Shown piece by piece: positions 23,427-34,271 of a DNA stretch of 64,000 nucleotides. The notes under the pieces were generated by a model, which saw only the letters and a list, made by a program, of their open reading frames with translations, had not been told where the DNA came from and did no database searches. Positions within the stretch are counted from its first letter, which is position 1; every line of letters starts with the position of its first letter. This stretch comes from Cryptomeria japonica (Eukaryota; Streptophyta; Pinopsida; Cupressales; Cupressaceae). The translations under genes were made by a program, and so were the position numbers. The stretch lies in contig NC_081405.1 in NCBI RefSeq assembly GCF_030272615.1, forward strand, positions 476,412,008 through 476,476,007, read 5' to 3'.

Positions 23427-24996
23427 TGTAGACACCTAAAAATGGTCAACGCTTGTGGAGTCATATTTTAACATTTGCGCATTGCCTCATTTTAGGTTTT
23501 TGCGTCGCATTTACATTTCTCCTATGATTCGCACTTGGTCTTTATCATTTGCGAGTATCGAGTCTTTCTTCTGCATTCTTCCTTCATCTCGCCTTTGAAT
23601 TTGGTCTTGTCGACAACAATCTTCAATCATGATTTTGGTCGATCTTATCCTATCGCATCAATGTGTGTGCTCATTTGTCATCATTTTGGACATCGTCAAT
23701 CCTAATTAGGGTTTTGTCCTCTTATCAATCTTGTCATCTGGCGATCGATTTATCATCAATCCTTGTCATTTTCAATCTTGTCGTTTTAACGATCGATTTG
23801 TCATCGATCGTTGTCATGTTCGATCTTGTCATTTTGCGATTGATTTGTCATTGATCGTGGTCATTTTCAATATTGTCATTTTGCAATCTATTTTGTCATC
23901 GATTCTTGTCCTCTTGTCAATCTTGTCATTTTGCGATCGATTTGTCATCGATAGTTGTTTGTCTCAATTATGTCAATTTGGATCAATTTGTCATTGTTCC
24001 TTGTCAATTGGCGCATTTTCCCAATCAAATCATTTATCACATTGGTCATTTATCAATTCAAAATCATGATCGATATCAATTATCTTCAATCAAGACCTAA
24101 TTGTCATTCTCGCATTGCTAATTCATCTTCTAGGGTTTCATGATTTAATCATTTAACCTTGTTTGTCATTTCTCTCTCTAGGATTAATAAATTATTTATT
24201 TATCCTAAGTCTTCTTGTCACAATTAAATGTTCATTTAATTGGCTAATTATTCCTCTTTTTGTGAATTAATTAATAAATGACAAATTATTAATTAATGTA
24301 CCTAATTTCTAATTTTCATCAATTTTTTAATTCCTAATTTCTTAATTCCTCTTTTTCTAATTTTCTAATTTTCTAAATTCTTAATTTCAATTTCCTCCTA
24401 TTTCTCTCCTAATTTCATGGGAATGACATGTCAATTTGTCATAATTTGTCATAATTGACAATCAATCAATTTTTGAAATAGAAGTTTGTCATAATTTGTC
24501 ATAAATTATCAATCAACAAATTTTGCATAGAAAGTGCATAATTTGTCATAATTTGTCATAATTGACATAATTGATTTGCAATTTCCATTTGAATTGAATC
24601 ATGCTAATCTTGTCTTTTCTCCAATTTTTCTATAAATTGGATGAATTTCTTCAATCTTGGCTAATGAGAATGAGAATAATCAGATTATTGAATTTCTAAT
24701 CAATCACACTTCGAGTACTCTTGGGCAATCATCTTGTCTATTTGCTTTCATATCATGATCATGCACTAGTAGGTGAGATCCACAACAAAGCTATTTGGAG
24801 AAGAAAGAAGAACAATGGAGCCGCATGAAGGAAGCATTTAGATCTACATCTGGTTTGCATAATCTTTAGTTTTAAATGTTTCATTTTCATGTCTCTATTG
24901 AGTGTGTTTAGGATAGATCATTACATTTAAGCTTTCGTGATTGAGCTAGATTAGTTTTTAAATTGTTTGTGATGATTTCCGAACTCCTATGCTACA
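23427..24996 (+). mobile_element. Solo LTR with target duplication CATGG
   Basis: Begins TGTAGACACC, ends ATGCTACA, flanked by CATGG at 23422-23426 and 24997-25001. 1570 bp. A TATAAAT box lies at 24631-24637, which sets the plus orientation. There is no interior or second LTR, so it is the product of LTR-LTR recombination. It separates the upstream part of the host element from ORF2, whose ATG is within the target duplication. Confidence 0.92.
23720..24010 (+). repeat. Degenerate tandem array inside the solo LTR
   Basis: About six diverged copies of a unit of roughly 45 bp built on TTGTCATTTTGCGATCGATT and TGTCATCGATCGT. The GATCGAT core is often changed by C-to-T or G-to-A. Confidence 0.7.
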
Positions 24997-24997
24997 C

Positions 24998-26470
24998 ATG
25001 GCATCCTCCTCTGCACCTGAATTCATAGCAAACCCTACTATAGTCGAGGTAATCAAACGCCCTAGGCCTGTATTTCAGCTAGTTCCCCTGATAGCTAAAA
25101 AGGATGACAATGTAGGTGCTTTTTCCCAAATTCCCAAAGGAGTTGTTTATGCAAAAGACCCTAGAATCTATATCCATTTCCATATAGAAGAATTGGGAGA
25201 TGAAGAAATTACGGACATGTACAAATCTGTTATCTCTGATGATTCTGGTAGAGTAAAACTTGAACACTAAATTATTGAAACCCTAGGATTCACAAAAATT
25301 CTCAGCATTCCGGATTTCCCCAAGGAAGTTATTAGGATAGTATTGAGCAGAGTACATGGTGCATTCTTTTGGTTAGATTCAATCCATAAAATTACCAAGG
25401 AAGCGGTGAAAGCTGTAACAAGATTACCCTCCACCGGTAGCCGACCAGACAAAACAAAGGTGGTCTCAAATGACCTGGTAATGAACTTAACTGGTGCAAC
25501 ATCTGACAGAAGGTCTCTAAGGGTTAATGATGTGACCGATATAAATGTTAGATTTGTTAGCATGATTTTATGATACAAAGCAACACATGCAAATAGACTT
25601 AACTCAGTTTCCAGTTTATGCATAAAAAGTGCACATCACAAGGTAAAAGAAACTGTGAAAATTGATGTATGTGAATGGCTAAAGGATGAATTAATTGACA
25701 ATTTAGGGAAGATCAAGAAGGATAAGAAAGGAACTTTTAGATTTGGTAATTTACTTGTATTCTTAATGCTACATATAACCAAACAGGTGCTCGGTATAGG
25801 CAACAAGAATTTTGGATTTGACATACCGGTAGGAAAACAATTATCAAACGTATTCAACAACATGGGTGAAAACAAGGAAAATAATATCAATGAGTATTTT
25901 CAAGCACTAAAGGCCAGAATGAACAAAAGAATCAAACTATCACAGGAAATTGTTAACAAATACAAAAATGATATATGTTTTGTAATTAAAAAGGATGAGA
26001 TCTGGATGGAAGCAGATATCCCAAGAACAATTTGGGTTACTGAGATGGGCTATGAGACTGATGACCACATCATTGAAACATATGCTAAAGCACTTCTGGA
26101 AGCACCAAATGAACCTAAGGAAGAAATATTTGGTAGTGCTAAGACCATTGAAAGCCAAATTCAATCTAAGAAGAGAGTTAAGAAAGTAGAAGCAACTGTG
26201 AGAAAAGGTTCAAGGCAGGCTAAGGCTATAAAAGAAGATGTACCGAAACAAACCGGTATCACTGAAGATGAGTTACAGGCACAACAACCAAAAAATCACC
26301 TTTCATCGGTAGCAACTTCTTCAAAGAGTGACATGCCAGTTGAATTCAAAAGAGTTGTAAGGAAAAGACAAAAACAACAGGCTCTGGAACAGGAACAGGT
26401 TCATGTGGAAACAGTGCCATCGACAACAGGAGAAAAACAAAAACCCTTGCTTAAGGAAATGGAAACATAG
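24998..26470 (+). pseudogene. ORF2 of the non-autonomous element, unidentified protein
   Basis: A frame of about 490 codons from ATG 24998 (MASSSAPEFIANP) to TAG 26468, with stops at 25268 and 25571. Not recognised. Visible features: residues about 1-90 mixed alpha/beta; a strongly patterned core (FFWLDSIHKITKEAVKAVTRLP, then LTGATSDRRSLRVND, residues about 120-190); a region with DVCEWLKDELIDNL and LLVFLMLHITKQVLGIG (residues about 220-270) that reads as a folded helical domain; and a Lys/Glu/Gln-rich tail from about residue 380. No Asp-Thr/Ser-Gly, RT or integrase motif was seen. The ATG lies in the solo-LTR target duplication. Confidence 0.65.
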
Positions 26471-26610
26471 ACTGACCTACCAGAGGTCACTACAAGCATG
26501 GTTACTTCCTCCACCGGCGGAATTCAGAATGTTGGTTCCTCCTCAGTAGGCTACAAATAACTGATTGCAGTTCACAAGCTTATAAAGCTATAGATGACAC
26601 AATCCCAATT

Positions 26611-27135
26611 TTGAGGATGATAGCTCCAAAATGCAACATAGATAATAAGGATTCTTTGAGTCAACTTGACACTCTGTCAAAGTATATTACTGACAACACA
26701 GTGATAGTTGAACAAATAAAGGAACAGGCATTAAAAGACAGGTTGGAAATTGAAAAACAGAAATTCTTTGAGGATCAAATAAAGAAGTGTACTACGGAGT
26801 TTGACACACTTCTACCGAAACTATGTAACATATTGGAGGAATTTAAAACTCTGTACAAAGATACTTGCAAGACAAACATTTTTACAGTGGACATAGATAA
26901 GAAAATGAGCAAGATACAAGAAGAAATAAATAAACTTGCAGACAATTTTGGTAATTCACCTCATACATTATCAGTTTTTGAGCAAAAGGTAACTAGTTTT
27001 GAGGCAGAACTATTGAATCTAGAGAGAGAAAAGGAGAGGATAATAAATAAGGCTAAAAATCTGAGACTAAGACTAAGTCCAAGACTGGACTATCTAGCAT
27101 CCTTGAGAAAGGAAATATCTGAGGCATTAGTATAA
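26611..27135 (+). pseudogene. Coiled-coil C-terminal part of the element's coding region
   Basis: A 174-codon frame, shifted relative to ORF2, with long heptad-like runs (KDRLEIEKQKFFEDQIKKC; EKVTSFEAELLNLEREKERI type). It is either the frameshifted C-terminus of ORF2 or a third ORF. No enzymatic motif. It is followed by about 350 bp of untranslated sequence to the polypurine tract. Confidence 0.5.
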
Positions 27136-27484
27136 GGATAGAAAACACCGACAGAGCATATGCAGCACCTCACTGGTACAGTTCAAAGAACAAAGGCAGC
27201 AATAAAAGACAATAAGAAGTTTATGGAAAGCATAAATTTGGTTTTGGCGGATCTCTTTCAAATTGTAACCACCCAGCTACAAGGTTGAGATAGAAAACTA
27301 CAACTCTATTGACACCTTGACAACCTTTGTCATTGATGCCAATGGGGGAGTAGTAGTATGAGAAAATAATCAGCAAAAGACTTATCTGCTCAGGGGGAGC
27401 TCACATATTTTTGGTAATATTTTTTGGTACACATATTTGGATTACAAGTTTTGAAATTTTCTCATGAGTGTTGCCATCAATGCC

Positions 27485-27496
27485 AAAGGGGGAGAT
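27485..27496 (+). other. Polypurine tract
   Basis: AAAGGGGGAGAT abuts the TG of the 3' LTR. The copia element at 54-61 kb has the same tract (minus strand, 55316-55327). Confidence 0.8.
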
Positions 27497-28308
27497 TGTT
27501 GGCATATGCACACTCCAATGAGACATTGTAGGTGATCGAAGGTTTTGTCATTGATGGCAACCTTAAAATCCTATGACACTGGCAAGGTATTCCACCAACA
27601 CTAGCAAAATCAGACTCTACACCAGCACACAGGTCACCGGCACCGACAGTGAAAGCTAGCATACTGGCACAAAGGTCGACAGGATTTTTGTTGTAATATA
27701 TTTTGTTTATTATTTGTAAAAATCATTGTAAGCCGACTTGGCAAGTTGTAAAATGACTCTTATATAAGAGAGAACATTATAGAACATTTTGTAATGAAGT
27801 AAGGAAGAGAAATGTAATTAGGCGAAATAAGGCAGAACTATTATGCGAATTATAGGTTAAGGGTTTATGTAAGAAGCAGAGCAGAAATTGGTACTGGATC
27901 TGGAATTATAGATGCTATTTTGAAGCAGTACATGACATTGGATTTATACAATCCAATTTTGTAAGTCAATGAGACTTCCCATCTTGTATTTGAGCAATGA
28001 GCTCTAGGCAGTTGGCCTTCCTGCATGCGCAGGCCCCTCTTGTAGCAGTAATATTCTCTTATTGGCCAGTAAGTGAATATTGTGGGTCACAAATCCCATC
28101 GAGGTTTTTCCCACACCGGGTTTCCTTGTTAAATCCTTGTGTTATGGTGTGTTTTTCATGTGGTTGATTTTATATCTATTTATTGCATTACTTTCTGCTT
28201 ACCAGTACATAGTATTAATATGCTCTACATGTTTTAAATTAAGAAAATTCTATTACCGGTTAGATACTGATTCACCTCCCCCTCTCAGTATCTATGGGAA
28301 TCCCAACA
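27497..28308 (+). repeat. 3' LTR of the non-autonomous copia-like element
   Basis: 812 bp. The terminal hairpin AGATACTGA (28262-28270) / TCAGTATCT (28285-28293) is intact, but the C run between the arms is much shorter than in the 5' LTR, which explains most of the length difference. Confidence 0.9.
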
Positions 28309-28337
28309 CAAGCCCCTTACATTCTATGAGAGCACAA

Positions 28338-29765
28338 TCATTTAGGAGGGTTGGAAAAGTGCGAATCCAAAGTCTTCACTGATCTTGACTCAACCAGATT
28401 CTCCCCCATCAATTTGATCTTATCCAGATCCTTCTTTCTGCCAACCTTTGAGCTCTTCTCTGAAGCACTTTTCTTAATATCTTTCTGATGCAGACCTAGG
28501 TGAACAGAGGACTTATTACTTTTAACCCCAGTCGGTTCCAATTTCAAAGCAATCGGAGAACCCTCCCCCTTAGCTAGATTCACCTCAATACCAGGAGCCA
28601 AGCCCATTTTAACCCCTACTAACTAGTCCATCTCCATCTGCTAGCTTCCAACCACTAGCAGGGCCTAGGTAGATTCCTCCATTACACTTTCTGGAACGCC
28701 TCCTAATGCGCCCTAATCTAGAGGGGTTAACCCCGGATTTACTTCCTAATGGCTCAGGTCATCCAAGGCCTCAAATCAGTTAAAGGTATCCTCCTCACGT
28801 CTCTCCTATAAGGCCCTCTTTTGTCCTTTGTCCCTATTCTTTGTCTTAACTGAGACAAAACCATCAGCACCTTCTACCACAGCTGGCATGGCAGCTTTCC
28901 CTTTCTCGGCCCTATCAAGGCTCGGTTCTGACTGTTGAGGTTGTCTCACCACCGGTTTGTATTTAGGACACTTCCACTATAAATGACCATACTCATGACA
29001 CAAACGACAACAAAATGGAAAAGTCTCGTAATCTAACTGTTGAACCCAAGAATAAGAGCCTGCACACATATCTATAGCATCTGGCAAGGGTTTACTGAGA
29101 TCTATTTCAACACAAATACGTGCAAAGGTCATTACCTTTCTCCCCATAGTTTGTGATGAGAATCCCACTGGCCTCCCAAGCAAAGCGGCAAGCATCCATA
29201 GCACATCCTCCCGACAGCATTCCACTGGAAGATGTGGTAACCGAACCCACACTGGCATCCTATTTGGGAGCTCCTCTGAAGGATTAAACCCCGCATGCCA
29301 AGGTTTGATGAATAATCCCACTTGGTTGTAAAAATAAGGGCCTCCTTCAAAGACCCTATTGCGATCCTCCATGCAGTTGAAAGTAACCATGAAGTAGTTA
29401 TTTGCCAAAAGCATAATCTCCATTTCCCCTTCTGGTGCCCAAGTTCGCTGCACCCAGTTTTCCAAAAACTACATGGAAACCCTCATTCCCAAAAACTTAC
29501 AGTATAGCGAGTGATTTGAATAATATTCAATGTCTTCAGCTATTATCTCAGGAGGGATGATCAGCTTCGGCCTCTCACTGCATCTCTCCAAGCAACCATT
29601 AACCTTCATCATGCGAGAGCTGTCAGCACTCCCAAACCCCGAGTCGGAGGAGAATAGATTATTGTTGAAAGTCTTCATACTCTGAAGTGGGGGTTTTGAA
29701 CCCACTGCAGCACGGAAATCCATGGCTGGAGCACCCTGTGAGGTCTCACCACCAGAACTCACCAT
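28338..29765 (-). pseudogene. LINE ORF1: RNA-binding Gag-like protein (DUF4283 and zinc knuckle)
   Basis: A single frame of 476 codons runs from ATG at 29765 to TGA at 28338-28340, with several in-frame stops (for example 29469 and 28977). Residues about 80-250 match the DUF4283 region of plant LINE ORF1 (VTFNCMEDRNRVFEGGPYF, MPVWVRLPHLPVEC). A CCHC knuckle follows (CRLCHEYGHL, stop, WKC). The C-terminal third is Lys/Ser-rich. The stop codon overlaps the ORF2 start as ATGA at 28338-28341. The protein would have coated LINE RNA. Confidence 0.85.
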
Positions 29766-30180
29766 TCGGGCACAAAAATTAAAAAATAAAAATAAAAAAA
29801 ATCAGAGGGCCAAAGACCCACACCCCTAAGGGCCCCTCACGGAGGCTCAGCACCCTAGGCAACTCCCTTCCCATGCACCCACAAAGCGGTGGACCCGCTA
29901 GATATCTCTATCCCACGGGACTACCCGAGTTGCAGCAGAAGAGAATCCCACCCCCGCGTAGCCACCACTCCTCACGGAACCCCACTCACACCCATCGCCG
30001 CCAAGCCCTGCTCAACACCTCCCAATGCCGCTACCCCGGACCCCCTGCACTTCCCTCCCCTCGCACGAGCCTGCGCCCGCACTTCTCGCAAGCTAGGGTC
30101 GTGAAACCCTAGCTCGGCCACCTGCAAGCCTTCGCACAAACACAACCATCCCTCTACGTTTCAAGACCTAATTGAGAATC
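29766..30180 (-). promoter_or_regulatory. GC-rich LINE 5' UTR / internal promoter region
   Basis: The segment between the target duplication (30181) and the ORF1 start is strikingly GC-rich compared with its surroundings. That fits a LINE 5' UTR carrying the internal promoter. Plus-strand frames here (29873-30112) are Pro/Arg-rich readings of this UTR, not genes. Confidence 0.65.
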
Positions 30181-33100
30181 AAATTTACATCATCTTTAGA
30201 TAGAGAGTAACAAATATATTCTCTAGTTTGGCATCTCTTTTCAGTTTTTCATAAATGGGCATAGGTATGGAGTTGATATCATTTGAAATAGAGCATTAGA
30301 TAATTTTGGATCCCTTTCCATATGATCATAATCATAATTATGCAAAGGAAGATTCATTTACAAGCATTAAGAACATCTTAGGGATGATTATTTGGGATCA
30401 TTAGTGGGCATGCATTTATTAACACCCTTACATGTAAAAATGGCCCATGAGAAGTGTTATTAAGAATTTTGTTGTGGGTAAGAGCACTAAGTGGATAAGA
30501 TGATATTATAATAGATTCATTTTCAATGAGTTTAAAATTATGCTAAAATTATATATGAATATTAAAAATAAGGACAATAAATACCTTTTTTATCATATAT
30601 TTCTATATAAACAACTTTACATGGGACAACACGATCTATTTGTATTTTATGTACTTCAAATTATAATGCATCATGAGAAGTAACATTTAAGTTTTTGTAA
30701 TAGGATTATTATTTCAGTATCTAAAAATGAGATATAATTAAAGGGCATATATGGGCTCATAACCTCCCTTAAAATGAATAGTAAATGCTGAAAAAATAGA
30801 ATCACCCATGATTGCACAATTTAGTGAAATGAATAAATTGCACAATGAAGGTACATGAATTTGAGAGATGAATGAAGTATGGCTAGAATTAAATATACCA
30901 AACAATTATAATCACTCATCAATTATAATATCTAAACTTAAATTCATCTTAGGAAAATACCATGATTTTTGATTTCATAATAGGAAAATGAAAATTGTTT
31001 AACATGTAAATATATGCCATGTATTTTTTTCTACTAAATTAATCATTTATTGGGTATTTGATAATATGCACAATATAAATAATATGGATTGATCTACATG
31101 ACGTAATAAATTATCAACAACACACATCATGTGATCATGAATTATGTGTGGAATATCATTATCATTATGCATCTAGAAACATCATGTGAGGGAGGAGATA
31201 AAACATGGCATTAGTTAAATAACTATCACTAATTTTCTCATTGAATACTAATTAGAAATAGTAAGAAATAGTGTATTAATAAATAATGAATTGATAGGTC
31301 TATGCATTAGAGCTTTAAGGGATGTGGAGAAATGAATATAATTAGATCTATGAAATAATTATAATCATTGAGGTATATCAACTTGAAGAGTAATTAAAAG
31401 TTATTGAGCAGATCATCAAATGATTCATGGTACCTAGATATATTAATATAATTAATTGATACACATAGAGATAACTCACTATCATAAATTTTGGAAGGTG
31501 TATTCATAAATCACAAACTTCATGAATAAATTAAGTTAAATCCTCTAATATAGAAGGAATATTTTTAAGTAGTTCATTGAAATATGAAAATTTAAAAACA
31601 TTGAAACAATGAATCCTTAGAACACGCAAAAGGATGGTTACCTCAAGGATCAAAAGATTAAATGAGTAGTTTTTTAAGAACATATGAATATGATTTTAAA
31701 ATGATTTCAAATATAAGATAAGGATAAGGGGTGATTGTAAACCATGACTAAGATATAGAAATAAAAGAAACCCAAAGATGGATCTAAAAAAAAAATCAAT
31801 GAAAAGTTAAACAAGTAGATTAGAAGATGAAAAAAGTTAAATCAAATCTAGAAAATAGATATGAAAAGTAGAGAAATATTTGATTTAAAGATAAAAATGG
31901 AAGGAAATTAAGGGGAAAAAAAAGGTGTTGTTGGAGGATGTGGGGCCACTAAAATCTTGAGAAATTAAGTACACTTTATGATTAGTTTACGTGTTTAGTT
32001 ATAGTAATTTGTTGCAAAAAATAATACTAGAATTGAATCAACTAAGAGCTAGGCTCATGAGCATTTTATGTAAATGAGAGGGTTAAAGGTGGCTTAAAAA
32101 TATTTGCTGAATTTGATGTGATCAGTGATAGATATTTTCATCTACAATGTTCTCAACTATCAAGATCTAGATTCTAGAATCAAATATATATTCCATGAAT
32201 TATGTTATCCTCATTTTACAACTTCACTCTACTCTATTCCTACATATTTGTCTTGTAATGGTTTTCCTTTAAATAGACATTATCTTATCATTTACACTCC
32301 TCAATTCATGCTCACTTAAAATTGACCTCCTAAGTCATAATAGGTTTTGTCATTTAGTAATGTACAATAAGAAAAGAAATTCCATGAAAGTATGCAAGTG
32401 TTTAGGATGTTCATATGATTGTGTTTCTAATGTAATGGTAATACAAATTGTCTATGGTAATGATTTCTAATTATGACTCAATGAAACCAACTAATGGAAT
32501 CAAATGACTATCCTTAAACTTATAAAAGATCCTAGATGTTCAACATGAAATGTTTTTGTAGACAAGTTAATAGGTACTCATAAAATTTAAAAGGATTGGT
32601 CCCAAAAGTAAGGAAAAGTTTAGATTAGAGGTGTACGGTCATGATAGAAGTCTATCTAAGGTATAGATCTAAGTTCATAGTCTAGTTTAGGGTTATCATA
32701 AATCACTATAATAAATAACCTCACACCATTGAGAACTAGGATTGGTTTATTGACTATTAATATTTAAAGGCAAGGTCAAATTATGTCTAAAATAAGATAA
32801 GTTGGATATTAATGATATTTTTTATATCATAGTCACAAAAGTAAGTTTACTATGAAGAAGTAAAAGGGAATTATATGCCATTTTTCCATCAAAGTTTTCT
32901 TCTTACATATTATTACGAGTTTTAAACCATGATAATTATTAAACTAAAATATTTATTTATGTAAATTATTAAGTAAACTCATTAACGAATAATCTCAAAT
33001 ACATTTCCAAGACAAATTTATAAAATATATAGTTGATAAAACATAGTAGATGAAACAAGTTTCCTTCTACCATGTATGTAGCTTTTTATAATAATATTAT

Positions 33101-34116
33101 AAATAACTAATTTATGAAGAATTTTTCAATGGTTATATGGTACTACCTGAGTATTTTGACATTTTTTTCTTTTAGATCTGGTTATTTTAGGTTTTTAAGT
33201 GTCTAATTCACCCATATTTCACAACTTTTTTTACTTATGAAACAACATGTTGAAATTTGAAATTTCAATTCTTTTAATATAGACACATCACATTATTGTA
33301 AACAAAAATTTGGACCTAACCTCTCTAATTTATTAGGGCTATTTTATTTTTTATACTAACTATATTTCAACCTATTTACATTAAATTTATATATTATCAA
33401 TTTTTTTTAATAATTTAAAAAATATTATCTGTATTAAAAATTAATTTTTAATAGTAAATATCTAAAATTATATTTGTATAGTACTTTTTAGAAAAAATAT
33501 TTTTAAAACTATACCCTTTTAATTAAAATAAATTTTAAAATAGAAACCTTTTTAGTTTTTAGAGGAAAAGTATAAACAATGTTTGATAAATGTAGACATT
33601 ATTCCATATTTAAGTATATGTACATCTCTGAAATTTGAAAGAGTAATATAAATCTACCAAGTTATGGACATTAATAAATTGAGAGAAATGTTATGTCAAC
33701 CAAGGAAAAACTAGATCTAAAATAAAATGTTGTTGTATATTGCATCTAATTGTTCTCATGGTATTACATGCATTAGGAAGATGATGAGTAGATCAATCAA
33801 AGAATGAGTTAGATACTATAAGAAGAATGCATATGATATGAAGATTATAGCTAATTGTTTATGGATGAACACCATATTTCTATGATATTTAATATAGATA
33901 TTAATGAAACTAATATTCTGATTAGATAAAATGGGCTAGGCCTGAACCTTTAGATAACAACCATAATGCTAAGACCAAGTGTTTCACGAGGAGTGACAAC
34001 ACCCATCAACTAGACCAACTAACAAAAAGAAACCAGAACTGGTTGACAACTAAAAAAACCAACACTGCCCATAGAAGACACAAACTGAAGGTCTACCTGG
34101 TGGTTTAGTTTGTCAT

Positions 34117-34271
34117 TGTTGATAAAGTAAATATTTTAAAATATATGGAGAAAGTGGATATGTGTAAATAAATTAATAGAAAAATATGTATTAATGTTGA
34201 TAAAGTAATTATTTTAAAATATGTGGAGAAAGTGGATATCTCAAAATAAATTAATAGAAAAAGATATTTAT
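34117..34271. repeat. 78-bp tandem duplication
   Basis: Copies start at 34117 and 34195, both beginning TGTTGATAAAGTAA and including GGAGAAAGTGGATAT. A handful of differences separate them. Confidence 0.8.

Larger units (their letters stand above)
21086..28308 (+). mobile_element. Non-autonomous copia-like LTR element nested in the LINE
   Basis: Direct LTRs at 21086-21911 and 27497-28308 start TGTTGGCATATG and end CTAACA or CCAACA. They are flanked by CAAGT (21081-21085) and CAAGC (28309-28313), a target duplication with one change. An initiator-Met-type primer site (TGGTATCAGATCC, 21914-21926) and a polypurine tract (AAAGGGGGAGAT, 27485-27496) are in place. The interior codes for a coiled-coil/zinc-knuckle protein and a second unidentified protein, with no protease, integrase or RT. 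It is therefore dependent on another element, plausibly of the type at 54-61 kb, which shares LTR landmarks (inference). A solo LTR interrupts it at 23427-24996. Confidence 0.92.
16737..30180 (-). mobile_element. Full-length plant L1-type LINE, interrupted by an LTR element
   Basis: The 17-bp target duplication AAATTTACATCATCTTT is found at 16720-16736 and 30181-30197. The poly(A) tail reads as poly(T) next to 16736. In minus orientation the order is GC-rich 5' UTR (30180-29766), ORF1 (29765-28338), and ORF2 beginning at 28341 and continuing at 21085 down to 16844, then the 3' end. The gap 21086-28308 is a later LTR-element insertion. Removing it and its 5-bp duplication gives about 6.2 kb, the usual size for plant L1 LINEs. 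Both ORFs carry stops and ORF2 has at least one frameshift, so the copy is dead. Confidence 0.93.

Noticed and set aside
29873..30112. Pro/Arg-rich plus-strand ORFs in a GC-rich island, possible host gene exon
   Set aside because: The segment is the antisense of the LINE 5' UTR, bounded by the LINE target duplication at 30181.
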